Counted from the stretch's first letter, positions 22,474 to 30,746 are shown. The stretch: 50,221 bases of DNA from Erysipelotrichaceae bacterium (GCA_013334325.1 JAAXXT010000016.1:1-50221); one strand, 5' to 3'. The notes: generated by a model not told the origin, from the sequence alone. Numbers and translations are program-made.

Positions 22474-23189
22474 GGTTGTGACCAATCGAGCTTGGCTTTA
22501 TGAGCCTGACTCGATTGGTTTTTTCTTGGGATCTTATACAGGATCCCGTCTTTTAATAAACGAGCACCAGTTTGATGATAATGAAATGCGATATTTCTAG
22601 AAGTAGCTTGTTTATGGATATCCAGTACCCATTGATAATCACAGACTCTGGCTTCACTTCCGGATTCTCCTCCAACCAATACGAGTTCTATTTTATCGCT
22701 TAAATAGGGACTTAAATCAATGGCTTCTAATAAAGGCTCACAGATGATGTTTCTATGTTTAAGTGGAAGTTTAAGAAATATTGGTAAACGAAGTCTTGCC
22801 TGAAGTTCATTTTCAACAGTACATCCAACGATGACATTGTCATAACCTTCTCCCCAATCTTCAGGCAGCACTTTACCTAAACGAGCGATTCTTTTCGTAA
22901 GAAAGATGAAAGTAAGATCCTGTCTTTCTTTCATCATCTTCCAAACATCTTTTCTCCATTCATCGGCTTCTTCAACAAGAAAATCAGAACTAAAGCATGT
23001 ATATACGGTTTCTCCTGATGCTATGGTAGGATTTCCTTGACGATTCTTTCGAATGGGTAAGTTAAAATTTCCGTTTTTAGTAACGATGGATGAATCTCTT
23101 TGATACTTCTCATCGATACGATAAACGTAGCAATTCAAACATCCATCAGAGATCTTGTGGCAGCCATGCCAAGGATTATAGAGAACCAT
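22470..23189 (-). CDS. DUF5131 (phage Gp37/Gp68-like) protein
   Basis: A 239-aa protein. MVLYNPWHGCHKISDGCLNC opens with the family's C-x6-C-x2-C cluster (C10, C17, C20), followed by CFSSDFLVEEADEWRKDVW, FIFLTKRIARL, VIVGCTVENE and LVLVGGESGSEARVC. The Cys triad and the radical-SAM-like barrel pattern suggest an iron-sulfur enzyme, but no reaction is established for the family. I prefer ATG 23189 to the in-frame TTG at 23207: TATAAT ends exactly 6 bases before it, so the mRNA would be leaderless. It is divergent from a DUF1801 gene. Confidence 0.82.
   Translation of the reverse strand: MVLYNPWHGCHKISDGCLNCYVYRIDEKYQRDSSIVTKNGNFNLPIRKNRQGNPTIASGETVYTCFSSDFLVEEADEWRKDVWKMMKERQDLTFIFLTKRIARLGKVLPEDWGEGYDNVIVGCTVENELQARLRLPIFLKLPLKHRNIICEPLLEAIDLSPYLSDKIELVLVGGESGSEARVCDYQWVLDIHKQATSRNIAFHYHQTGARLLKDGILYKIPRKNQSSQAHKAKLDWSQP
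22481..22524 (+). terminator. zupT terminator embedded in the DUF5131 coding end
   Basis: ACCAATCGAG (22481-22490) pairs perfectly with CTCGATTGGT (22510-22519); an inner GGCT/AGCC stem fills the loop, and six T follow on the plus strand. It begins 8 bases after the zupT stop but lies wholly within the last 55 bases of the opposite-strand gene. Confidence 0.85.
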
Positions 23190-23195
23190 ACTTTC

Positions 23196-23203
23196 ATTAT
23201 AAA
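23196..23203. promoter_or_regulatory. Overlapping divergent -10 elements
   Basis: Minus strand: TATAAT (23201-23196), 6 bases before the DUF5131 ATG. Plus strand: TATAAA (23198-23203), 24 bases before the DUF1801 ATG. The two elements overlap by four bases, so one melted region could serve both directions. Confidence 0.6.
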
Positions 23204-23227
23204 TCAAACCATCTAAAAGGAGAACCC

Positions 23228-23677
23228 ATGAACCAAGAAGTAAGAGAATACATCGAAAAATTTAGTATTGAAGATCAAGCTATTCTCAACGAACTAAGAA
23301 GAACCATACTAGATCATCTACCCTTAGGTTTCGAAGAAACACTAACTTATGGGATGATCGGCTATGTGGTGCCTCACTCACTCTATCCTAAAGGATATCA
23401 TGTGGATCCTTCTTTACCATTAGGCTTTATGGCTCTCGCAAAACAAAAACATTCTTATAACTTCTATCATATGGGACTCTATGGAGATCCTCAGTTGATG
23501 AGTTGGTTTAAGATAAACTATGAAGCTCAGTATGGGAGACTTGATCATGGGAAATCATGTCTTAGGTTTAAGTCGAAAGAAAAGATCCCTTTTGATTTGA
23601 TAGGGATCTTGGTTGAAAAAATCAGTGTTCAGGATTATATCTTAGCCTATGAATCTAATTTAATGAGTCGGAAATGA
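23228..23677 (+). CDS. DUF1801 family protein
   Basis: A 149-aa protein with FEETLTYGMIGYVVPHSLYPKGYHVDPSLPLGFMALAKQKHSYNFYHMGLYG (quoted in part of the core), the longer DUF1801 form. Function is unknown (frataxin-like fold family). AAAGGAG sits 6 bases before ATG 23228. The 3' end overlaps the LtaS-like gene convergently by 23 bases and no terminator is visible between them. Compare the shorter paralogue at 18489. Confidence 0.82.
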   Translation: MNQEVREYIEKFSIEDQAILNELRRTILDHLPLGFEETLTYGMIGYVVPHSLYPKGYHVDPSLPLGFMALAKQKHSYNFYHMGLYGDPQLMSWFKINYEAQYGRLDHGKSCLRFKSKEKIPFDLIGILVEKISVQDYILAYESNLMSRK

Positions 23678-25601
23678 TCTTATAATAATCGTTTTCCAAG
23701 AATTTTGCGGAATAATAGAATTTCGCATTAACGGTCTTGATCATAGAATCGACGTAAGCTTGATTCTCTACGACACCTTGATTATAGGTGAAGACTTTCG
23801 TTTTCGCATTGTATCGACCAGCACGTGTGATGAAACTACGATCTAAGAAGATAACCAAAGGTTCAGTATTACTGAAAATATCGCTGCCCATGTATAAACG
23901 AGAGTCGTATTTGATACCCATGAGATTGTTTATCGTAGGCAATATGTCTAGACTAGAGACTGGTTTCGTTATGGTTTCGCCTTTCATCTTAGAGTTATAG
24001 ATGATCAACGCACTACGATAAAGCTCAAATGTACGATCGATGGCGACCCCATTGTTTAACTCTTTAAACATGTCATCTTTAAGGTAGTAAGGATAATGGT
24101 CAGCACTTAATACGATCAAAGTATTATCAAGCTTTCCAGCCTTTTCAAGTTCTTCAATCATGTATTTCAAAGCGCGGTCAAGTTCGATTTGAGTCGCTAG
24201 ATAACCTTGGACATATTCTGAATAAGGAAGATCTTTAACCAAATCACGATTCTTAGAGGCCATCGTATTGCCTCTCCAAGTGTAATTAGGATGACCCGAG
24301 ACGGTCATATAGTAGACGTGGAACTTATCTTCATTGATGTATTTAGGTAAGGTTTCTTCCATCATTGTGATGTCTGATTGAGGCCATGTGCCAGTATTGG
24401 TCAAGCCATTCCCAACTCCCATATAGGTATATCCTAAATTAGGATGAGATAGATGACGATTATAGTAGGTATATGTATGGTCATGGAAAGCGAAGGTCGT
24501 ATAATCGAGATCTTTAAGTTGGTGACCTAAGACAAAGCCCATATCATTGGTTGAGGATTCAGATAGACTCCAAACACCTGACTTAGGTATCATCCCTGTA
24601 AACTGGACATATTCGCCATCTGAGGTAGATACGCCCCAAATTGGATTATAGAAGTTGGTAAAGTAATACCCTTCATGAACGAGCTTATACAGGGTAGGGG
24701 TAACATCTTGACGAACCGCATAATGAGAGAATGATTCAGCAGTGATCAAGATCAAGTTATAGTCTTTATAAAGACCTGTATGAGAATTCTGTTTAGTGGC
24801 AGATCTTGTAGAATAGTATTCATGCATAGATATAAGCAATTTATTGGTCGTATTAGCGATTAATGTGTCAAAAGGAATATCTAGCTTATTGTATAGAAGT
24901 GGATCCACAGGATCTGGATCAGGATCCGGATCAGGATCGACATCATCAGGTTCTCGTGTTGCGTTGACTAGTCCAATACTTTCTCGAACCAAACGAGTTA
25001 CATCTACCGTAAACGAAGTTAAAACCCCAAGGGTCTTCACCGAAGCGATGACTTCTGGATGATAGACGTAGGCATCATAGGTTAAATCATCTTTACTTCT
25101 CATTGTGATTTGGATCACTGTAGATCCATACAAGACCACAAAGACCATCAAACCAATAAGGACTTGTTTTAAAGGAAGTCGTGTGGCACTTAACTTCTTT
25201 CTGAAGATAAACAAGATCCCAAATGGAAGGAAGTAGAAGAATAACACGTTTAAGTTTTCTTGGATCAAAGTGATGATTTCTCGATAATAGCTTCCTGCCA
25301 TCATTCCCGCTCTTAAGAATGAATAGGCAATGAAGAACGTATTGAAAAAATAGTAGTAATAGACTTGAGCCCCTAAGATAAAGGTCAAGAGAAAAGTAAA
25401 CACAAAAAAGGCGCTTCTTGTGTACTTTATGGATAAGGTAACTACGGTCAATAGTAAGGCATACCATAGATTAAATACAAAGGGTATCAAATCAAACGAG
25501 TTATTTAGAGTAAAGATCCTTAAGAGGATCTCGAAATAACACAAGAGTCCGAGATAAAGCAAATAATAGAGGATGGGTTTTTTAATGTGGATCTTTTTCA
25601 T
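23655..25601 (-). CDS. LtaS-like phosphoglycerol transferase / sulfatase
   Basis: A 648-aa membrane enzyme of the LtaS/alkaline-phosphatase superfamily. Five hydrophobic helices (about 1-165) anchor an external sulfatase domain. Visible active-site residues are LITAESFS (E289), the nucleophile in GVSTSDGEY (T326) and LSADHYPYY (D501, H502). Such enzymes polymerise or transfer glycerol phosphate from phosphatidylglycerol to lipoteichoic acid or glycolipid. An Asp-Pro repeat (about residues 218-234) links membrane and catalytic parts. Its start overlaps the upstream hydrolase stop by ATGA, so the two are one operon. Confidence 0.88.
   Translation of the reverse strand: MKKIHIKKPILYYLLYLGLLCYFEILLRIFTLNNSFDLIPFVFNLWYALLLTVVTLSIKYTRSAFFVFTFLLTFILGAQVYYYYFFNTFFIAYSFLRAGMMAGSYYREIITLIQENLNVLFFYFLPFGILFIFRKKLSATRLPLKQVLIGLMVFVVLYGSTVIQITMRSKDDLTYDAYVYHPEVIASVKTLGVLTSFTVDVTRLVRESIGLVNATREPDDVDPDPDPDPDPVDPLLYNKLDIPFDTLIANTTNKLLISMHEYYSTRSATKQNSHTGLYKDYNLILITAESFSHYAVRQDVTPTLYKLVHEGYYFTNFYNPIWGVSTSDGEYVQFTGMIPKSGVWSLSESSTNDMGFVLGHQLKDLDYTTFAFHDHTYTYYNRHLSHPNLGYTYMGVGNGLTNTGTWPQSDITMMEETLPKYINEDKFHVYYMTVSGHPNYTWRGNTMASKNRDLVKDLPYSEYVQGYLATQIELDRALKYMIEELEKAGKLDNTLIVLSADHYPYYLKDDMFKELNNGVAIDRTFELYRSALIIYNSKMKGETITKPVSSLDILPTINNLMGIKYDSRLYMGSDIFSNTEPLVIFLDRSFITRAGRYNAKTKVFTYNQGVVENQAYVDSMIKTVNAKFYYSAKFLENDYYKIISDSLN
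24901..24939 (-). repeat. In-frame tandem repeat encoding an Asp-Pro linker
   Basis: On the plus strand GGATC followed by one variable base recurs about every 6 bases (GGATCT GGATCA GGATCC and so on). Read on the minus strand it encodes alternating Asp and Pro, an extended, acidic linker in the LtaS-like protein. Six-base units in frame can gain or lose copies without a frameshift. Confidence 0.8.
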
Positions 25602-26533
25602 TTCATGTTCTCTTTGATGAAGTTTAGTACTTGATCTTCATAATCTTTCTGATTTAAAGGATAAGTCAAGGCATGATAAGCATTCTCATACTGGACAAGT
25701 TTCTTAGGACAGGCTAGGGCCTCATAAAGATCATTACTCATAGGATGAGGCACAAACATATCTTTAAGGCCATGGATGATCAAAGTAGGTACTTGGATCA
25801 AAGAGGCATATTCAATAGGAGATGCTTCTTTAAAGCTAAATCCCAAAATCATTTTACACCATAAAGACCCTAGTGGAAGCATCGGATAGATAGGGAGATG
25901 GAAGATTTCTTTAAATTGACGTTTGAATTGTCGATTAAGATCTGAGAATCCTGAATCATCGACGATGATCTTAACTTGCTCAGGACAATTGTTTCCTGCC
26001 AAATTAAGCACTGTAGATCCTCCTAAAGATACCCCATGAAGAATGACAGGTAAGTTCTTTCCTAGTTTATCATTCATAAACGAGATCCATTGTCTAGTGT
26101 CATCCTTTTCTAACCATCCAAAACCTAAGTATTTACCTTCGCTTTGACCATGAGCACGCATATCGACACATAAGATATCGACATCTAGATGATCGCGATA
26201 AAGTTTCGCAAACATCGACATATCTTCAGCTCTTGATGTATACCCATGATGAAGTATCACCAATGCTTTAGGATCCTTGGTTGGAAGATAATACGCATGA
26301 AGCTTGAGCCCATCTTTACTGATCATGAAAAGATCTTGAGGTTTCTGTTCAAAGAACCAAGGTTTAGTTTTACCAAAGGCACTAAAATCGACATTTTTTA
26401 GATCTTTGCTTCTTCTGATCCATTTCTTCTTCATACGTGAGAATCCAAGCATGAAAAAGATATAACTTGAAATCAAACTTAAGATGATTAGGATGGATAA
26501 GCAGAGTGCGAAAACCCACAGTAAATCTTTCAT
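25598..26533 (-). CDS. Alpha/beta hydrolase with N-terminal membrane anchor
   Basis: A 311-aa hydrolase of the prolyl-oligopeptidase-like/YhfR type. One hydrophobic helix (about 5-29) is followed by LVILHHGYTSRAEDMSMFA (oxyanion region), HGVSLGGS (G-x-S-x-G nucleophile elbow), HGLKDMFVPHPMS (acid) and ENAYHALTYP (His). Lipid or ester substrates at the membrane are plausible given the co-transcribed LtaS-like gene. No ribosome-binding site: an extended -10 ends exactly 6 bases before ATG, which predicts a leaderless mRNA. Confidence 0.85.
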   Translation of the reverse strand: MKDLLWVFALCLSILIILSLISSYIFFMLGFSRMKKKWIRRSKDLKNVDFSAFGKTKPWFFEQKPQDLFMISKDGLKLHAYYLPTKDPKALVILHHGYTSRAEDMSMFAKLYRDHLDVDILCVDMRAHGQSEGKYLGFGWLEKDDTRQWISFMNDKLGKNLPVILHGVSLGGSTVLNLAGNNCPEQVKIIVDDSGFSDLNRQFKRQFKEIFHLPIYPMLPLGSLWCKMILGFSFKEASPIEYASLIQVPTLIIHGLKDMFVPHPMSNDLYEALACPKKLVQYENAYHALTYPLNQKDYEDQVLNFIKENMK

Positions 26534-26535
26534 AA

Positions 26536-26548
26536 TGATATAATACCA
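26536..26548. promoter_or_regulatory. Interlocked divergent extended -10 promoters
   Basis: Plus strand TGA-TATAAT (26536-26544) faces the ArsR-like gene; minus strand TGG-TATTAT (26548-26540) faces the hydrolase-ltaS operon. The two hexamers share five bases. The minus promoter would start at the A of the hydrolase ATG (26533). Confidence 0.68.
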
Positions 26549-26574
26549 CTATAAAGAAATAAACTTACCCAAAA

Positions 26575-27285
26575 ATGATCGATAAAACCCTATTAAATCT
26601 CATCGAAAGCCAAGAATTTGGAGAACCTGAAGTCCTATGTGAAAGGGATGCCCAATTGGCTCAACAACTCTTAAACAATCATCCTGTAAAAATCAAAGAA
26701 GATGCCTTTTTAGTGATGGCTGCAGCGAACTTGATCAATGCCTATGTGAAACAAGTCAAAGATCCCCATGATGAATTCTCGTATGACTTTAAATTAAGGG
26801 TCTCTGATTTAACCGAAGAGTGGATCAAGACTCCAATAGATGGAATTAAAGTAAGTCGTTTTAAAGAAGTTACCTACATCGATATAGAACCTTTACAGTT
26901 TAGTTTTCATCATCTACAAAAAGAACCTTCTTTATCCCAATCTCTCATCGAAGACCCTTGGGTTAAGCTAAGACTACAACCTTTCGCTAAGAGAATTCTA
27001 TTAAGTGCCATCCATAACTACAACGTATGCGATGAATCTATGGCCCTTCAACTGAAAGCCTTATCGGATATCACACGTCTACAGATCTATAATCAAGCCA
27101 AAACGAATGAAGTATGTGCTTGTGATTTGATCAAGAAATACAACCTAACTCAACCTACCTTATCCTTTCATATGAAACAATTGGTAGCTTGTGGTTTACT
27201 TTATCCCCGTAAAGATGGGAAATGGGTCAAATATAGACTTAACTATTTTGCTCATCTTAAACTAAAACAACAATTAAGCGATTAG
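26575..27285 (+). CDS. ArsR-type regulator with a long N-terminal extension
   Basis: A 236-aa protein. The C-terminal part (about 158-236: LKALSDITRLQIYNQAKTNEVCACDL, then YNLTQPTLSFHMKQLVACGLLYPRKDGKWVKYRL) is a standard ArsR winged helix with a CAC pair (C181, C183) at the usual thiol-metalloid site. The first 140 residues, largely helical with no domain I recognise, roughly double the usual ArsR length. No ribosome-binding site before ATG. It precedes an ArsP-like permease and a thioredoxin-like protein, which it probably represses in response to an arsenical or similar thiol-reactive compound. Confidence 0.85.
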   Translation: MIDKTLLNLIESQEFGEPEVLCERDAQLAQQLLNNHPVKIKEDAFLVMAAANLINAYVKQVKDPHDEFSYDFKLRVSDLTEEWIKTPIDGIKVSRFKEVTYIDIEPLQFSFHHLQKEPSLSQSLIEDPWVKLRLQPFAKRILLSAIHNYNVCDESMALQLKALSDITRLQIYNQAKTNEVCACDLIKKYNLTQPTLSFHMKQLVACGLLYPRKDGKWVKYRLNYFAHLKLKQQLSD

Positions 27286-27313
27286 ACTTGTATTCTGACA
27301 TAAAAGGTTTATC

Positions 27314-27333
27314 ATATAGATAGTTATCTATAT
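27314..27333 (+). promoter_or_regulatory. Palindromic operator before the permease gene
   Basis: ATATAGATA and TATCTATAT are perfect 9-base arms around GT, 12 bases before ATG 27345. CTGACA (27295-27300) and GATAGT (27319-27324, 18-base spacing) could form a promoter with the palindrome on its -10. The best candidate binder is the ArsR-like protein encoded immediately upstream. AAGGAG follows the palindrome as ribosome-binding site. Confidence 0.7.
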
Positions 27334-27344
27334 AAGGAGACCTT

Positions 27345-28337
27345 ATGAACGTTTTATATGATGCGATCTTAAAAATGACCTGGCTAAGCGATGGAATCGC
27401 TTGGATTTTAACTCAATTTGGTTTACAGATGGATCAGCCTTTGGTGATCAGTCTTCATTACTTTATCTATGACACGATCAAGATCTTTATCTTATTGAGT
27501 GTGCTTATTTATACGATCTCCTATATCCAAAGTTATTTTCCACCTGAACGTACACGTAAGATCTTAGGTCGATTCAATGGGTTTTTCGCTCGTATATTGG
27601 CGGCTCTATTAGGAACAATAACCCCGTTTTGCTCATGCTCATCTATCCCATTGTTTATAGGGTTTACGAAGGCAGGACTTAATGTAGGTGTAACCTTTTC
27701 ATTCTTGATTTCTTCTCCTTTGGTAGATTTAGCGTCTGTCTTTCTACTGATGAGTGTCTTTAATCCTAAGGTAGCCATAGCGTATGTCTCAGTAGGATTA
27801 TTACTCGCAGTCATTGGTGGAACTTTGATCTCATGGCTTAAAATGGAACGCTATGTGGAACCCTTTGTCTTAAAAGGGGGAGTCACTGAACTAGAAGAAG
27901 AAAAGATGACCCACAAAGATCGTCATAACTTCTCAAAAGATCAAGTTATGGATATCGTACGTAAGGTATGGATCTATATCCTAGTTGGGGTATTGATTGG
28001 AGCCTTGATCCATGATTGGATACCAGCGTCTTGGATACAAGCAGTCTTAGGTGAAGATAAGTGGTATTCTGTGCCTTTAGCGGTCTTAGTTGGGGTGCCT
28101 ATGTATGCAGATATCTTTGGGACCTTACCGATCGCAGAGGCTTTGGTTTCTCAAGGCGTAGGCTTAGGTACCGTTTTAGCCTTCATGATGGCGGTAACGA
28201 CCTTATCCTTGCCTTCCATCATTCTACTTAAAAAAGTCGTGAAGAAAGAACTCTTGATCCTCTTTGTAGTCTATTGTACGATTGGGATCATGATCATCGG
28301 ATACGTGTTCAATGCCATACAAGGCATTCTAATTTAG
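27345..28337 (+). CDS. ArsP-like permease (UPF0718/YraQ family)
   Basis: A 330-aa polytopic membrane protein with about eight helices. LGTITPFCSCSSIPLFIGFTKAG (C96, C98) and FLISSPLVDLAS form the first repeat's signature, and GVPMYADIFGTLPIAEALVSQGV the second. Family members include ArsP, which exports trivalent organoarsenicals; others are of unknown cargo. Position between an ArsR-type gene and a CPNC thioredoxin-like gene supports a thiol-reactive metalloid substrate. Confidence 0.85.
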   Translation: MNVLYDAILKMTWLSDGIAWILTQFGLQMDQPLVISLHYFIYDTIKIFILLSVLIYTISYIQSYFPPERTRKILGRFNGFFARILAALLGTITPFCSCSSIPLFIGFTKAGLNVGVTFSFLISSPLVDLASVFLLMSVFNPKVAIAYVSVGLLLAVIGGTLISWLKMERYVEPFVLKGGVTELEEEKMTHKDRHNFSKDQVMDIVRKVWIYILVGVLIGALIHDWIPASWIQAVLGEDKWYSVPLAVLVGVPMYADIFGTLPIAEALVSQGVGLGTVLAFMMAVTTLSLPSIILLKKVVKKELLILFVVYCTIGIMIIGYVFNAIQGILI

Positions 28338-28346
28338 GAGGAACAT

Positions 28347-28598
28347 ATGATTATAAAAATTTTAGGAAGTGGATGTCCAAATTGCTTACGTCTAGAAGAA
28401 AACACTCGTACAGCTTTAAAAAATTTAGGGATAGAAGCTGAGATAATTAAAGTCAAAGACTATAATGAGATCTCTCAATATGGAATCATGAGGACTCCTG
28501 GTGTCGTTATTGACGAGAAGGTAGTTTCATATGGAAAAGTATTGAATGTCCAAGAAGTTATGGCTCTATTAAATAAACCAGGTCACATAAGACTTTAG
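28347..28598 (+). CDS. Small thioredoxin-like redox protein
   Basis: An 83-aa thioredoxin-fold protein of the MTH895/TM0996 type. IIKILGSGCPNCLRLEENT carries the CPNC redox pair (C10, C13), and MRTPGVVIDEKVVSYGKVL contains the cis-Pro. AGGAGG precedes ATG 9 bases after the permease stop. These proteins commonly accompany UPF0718 permeases; a role in reducing the cargo or the permease's own Cys pair is inference. Confidence 0.88.
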   Translation: MIIKILGSGCPNCLRLEENTRTALKNLGIEAEIIKVKDYNEISQYGIMRTPGVVIDEKVVSYGKVLNVQEVMALLNKPGHIRL

Positions 28599-28616
28599 CA
28601 CTTGTTTAGGTTTGTT

Positions 28617-28625
28617 TGATACAAT
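28617..28625 (+). promoter_or_regulatory. Extended -10 promoter giving a leaderless mRNA
   Basis: TGA-TACAAT ends 6 bases before the next ATG, so transcription would start on the A of the start codon at 28632. No Shine-Dalgarno sequence lies between. Confidence 0.62.
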
Positions 28626-28631
28626 TAAACT

Positions 28632-29699
28632 ATGAAAAGAAATAAGCAACAATTTAAACTTTTTAGTGTCCTGCTTATTTTTTTATTGCTTATTGTGTTA
28701 GGTTTGAATTTATTTTTAGTTCAAACAGAGCCAATATCCATTTCAATCATCGATGATCAACTTTCTCAACAAGGCTATAGTGCTTCTGAGATACAAGTCA
28801 TCAAAGATAATTTAAATGTAGATCAGATACTTGAGCTTTCTACAGAAAGGTATACTAAATACGCCATTGAATCTTACCTAAGTCCTCACTTCAATGAATT
28901 AAGAGATCTAGGTTATAGTGCTCAAGAAGCCAAAGATCTATCCAAGTTACCAATAGAGATCTTAATGATGATCTTAAAAGAAGATCCCAATGATCAAATC
29001 ATAAAGCTTCTTCATACAGATTATTTCATCATCAGTCACTTAGCTCGATATCTACAAGAGATTCATCGTTTTCCAAATGAACAACTTAGAACCATCGTTG
29101 AGAAAGTCAATACGGATCGAGATTATGACGCTTATACGCATACATTAGAAGTAGATTTTAATCAAGAATTCTTACTGGTCAATAAGTATCATTCTCTACT
29201 TAGATCCTATGTACCACCTCACTTAATCCAAGCTAAAGGCTGTGGTAAACCTACGCTGATCGAAGAAGCAGTTCTCGCTTATAATCTCATGTGTGAAGCC
29301 ATTACGAAAGAGGGGATCGGCTTATCACAGCGGTCTGCTTATCGATCTTACAGTCTTCAAAAAAGCATCTACGATAATTATTTGAAGTATTATAGTCAAG
29401 CCTATACCGATACCTTCGCAGCGCGAGCGGGTTTTTCTGAGCATCAAACTGGACTAGCGGTTGACTTATCCTCCACCAATAAAAGTTTCGCGACTTTTGA
29501 AGAGACAGATGCCTATACTTGGCTAAAAGAAAATGCGTATAAATACGGATTTATTATTCGTTATCCACAAGGTAAAGAAGACATCACAGGCTATAAATTT
29601 GAACCTTGGCATTATCGTTATGTAGGCATAAACATCGCCAAGACAATCACAGAGCTTGGGATTACTTTAGATGAGTATTGGCTTTGGATTCAAGAATGA
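28632..29699 (+). CDS. VanY-like D-alanyl-D-alanine carboxypeptidase
   Basis: A 355-aa membrane-anchored, zinc-dependent peptidase of the LAS/M15B family. A signal-anchor helix (about 11-30) is followed by about 170 residues of helical, otherwise unrecognised sequence and the C-terminal catalytic domain: SQRSAYRSYSLQKSIY, AGFSEHQTGLAVDLSS (Zn His and Asp) and FEPWHYRYVG (catalytic Glu/His). It would trim the terminal D-Ala from peptidoglycan stems outside the membrane. Predicted to be translated from a leaderless mRNA. Confidence 0.9.
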   Translation: MKRNKQQFKLFSVLLIFLLLIVLGLNLFLVQTEPISISIIDDQLSQQGYSASEIQVIKDNLNVDQILELSTERYTKYAIESYLSPHFNELRDLGYSAQEAKDLSKLPIEILMMILKEDPNDQIIKLLHTDYFIISHLARYLQEIHRFPNEQLRTIVEKVNTDRDYDAYTHTLEVDFNQEFLLVNKYHSLLRSYVPPHLIQAKGCGKPTLIEEAVLAYNLMCEAITKEGIGLSQRSAYRSYSLQKSIYDNYLKYYSQAYTDTFAARAGFSEHQTGLAVDLSSTNKSFATFEETDAYTWLKENAYKYGFIIRYPQGKEDITGYKFEPWHYRYVGINIAKTITELGITLDEYWLWIQE

Positions 29700-29733
29700 A
29701 AACTCAGTGTATAATAAGAAAAACAGGTGAACC

Positions 29734-30720
29734 ATGGATAAGATAACCCAACACGCAGGCGTCATTCTCTACAATAAGACCCAACTACTTAATCTAAGTT
29801 ATGATGAATACTTAAAGTGGTTAAAAAAGCCAAGTTTTAAAACCGAGGTGGTTTGGATCAACATCGATGACAAGACCACCTTTCAACAAGCTCAGCCCTT
29901 GATCGATACCTATGAATTCCATCCCATTCTTTTAGAATATACCCAAGAAGAAAATCGAAGAGCTTCACTTCAGTTGATCGATGATGAACTCTTTATCGTT
30001 GCGAAGATGATGTATTACAAGCAAGAAGAATTGATCTTTGAACAGATTTCGATGATCTATCATCCAGGTCTTATCGTCACCATAGGTGAATACGAAGGAG
30101 ACGTCTTTGATTCGATCAGAGATCGACTTCAAAATCCACTTGATCCAATAAGAACCAGTCAAACAGATTATCTTTTATACATCTTATTAGATCGTTTAGT
30201 CGATGCCTATTTCGATGTGATTACGGAACTTGAAGATGATGTGGAAGACTTGGAAGAACGAGTGCTTCATGTCCACGCTCAAAAGAATCTTCATGAGATA
30301 AGAGTTCTAAAAAGAGATCTCTTGTATATGCATAAACACATATGGCCATTAAGAGATGTCCTCTCAAGACTTTCTCATGGGGAACAGAAGATCACCCAAG
30401 AAACTCAGATCTATCTTAGAGATGTTCAAGATCATCTATATCAAGTCTTGGATTCTGTCGATACGATGAGAGAAGTCTTGTCTTCCTTAGTAGACATCTA
30501 CTTATCCAATGCCTCGATCAAAATGAATGAGATCATGAAAGTCTTGACCATCATCTCGACCATCTTTATTCCTTTGACCTTCATCGTAGGCTTATATGGG
30601 ATGAACTTTAAATATATGCCTGAAATCAATTGGATCTATGGTTATCCTATGGTCTTGATCCTGATGCTAAGTGTCGCTGTGGGCTTAATCATTTACTTTA
30701 AACGTAAAAAATGGTTTTAA
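29734..30720 (+). CDS. corA: CorA-type magnesium transporter
   Basis: A 328-aa divalent-cation channel. A long cytoplasmic N-terminal domain with the helical stalk (FDVITELEDDVEDLEERVL, RDVLSRLSHGEQ) precedes two C-terminal helices; the pore signature YGMNF has G289-M290-N291 between them, and the tail is the basic KRKKWF. Substrates are Mg2+ or Co2+. TATAAT (29710-29715) and a weak AGGTGA lead the gene. Confidence 0.93.
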   Translation: MDKITQHAGVILYNKTQLLNLSYDEYLKWLKKPSFKTEVVWINIDDKTTFQQAQPLIDTYEFHPILLEYTQEENRRASLQLIDDELFIVAKMMYYKQEELIFEQISMIYHPGLIVTIGEYEGDVFDSIRDRLQNPLDPIRTSQTDYLLYILLDRLVDAYFDVITELEDDVEDLEERVLHVHAQKNLHEIRVLKRDLLYMHKHIWPLRDVLSRLSHGEQKITQETQIYLRDVQDHLYQVLDSVDTMREVLSSLVDIYLSNASIKMNEIMKVLTIISTIFIPLTFIVGLYGMNFKYMPEINWIYGYPMVLILMLSVAVGLIIYFKRKKWF

Positions 30721-30746
30721 TAGATCATAAAGAAAGTCGGTAAGTC

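Noticed and set aside
24901-24939. Possible CRISPR or noncoding repeat
   Set aside because: The GGATCN repeats are in frame and code for the Asp-Pro linker; no spacers and no cas genes.
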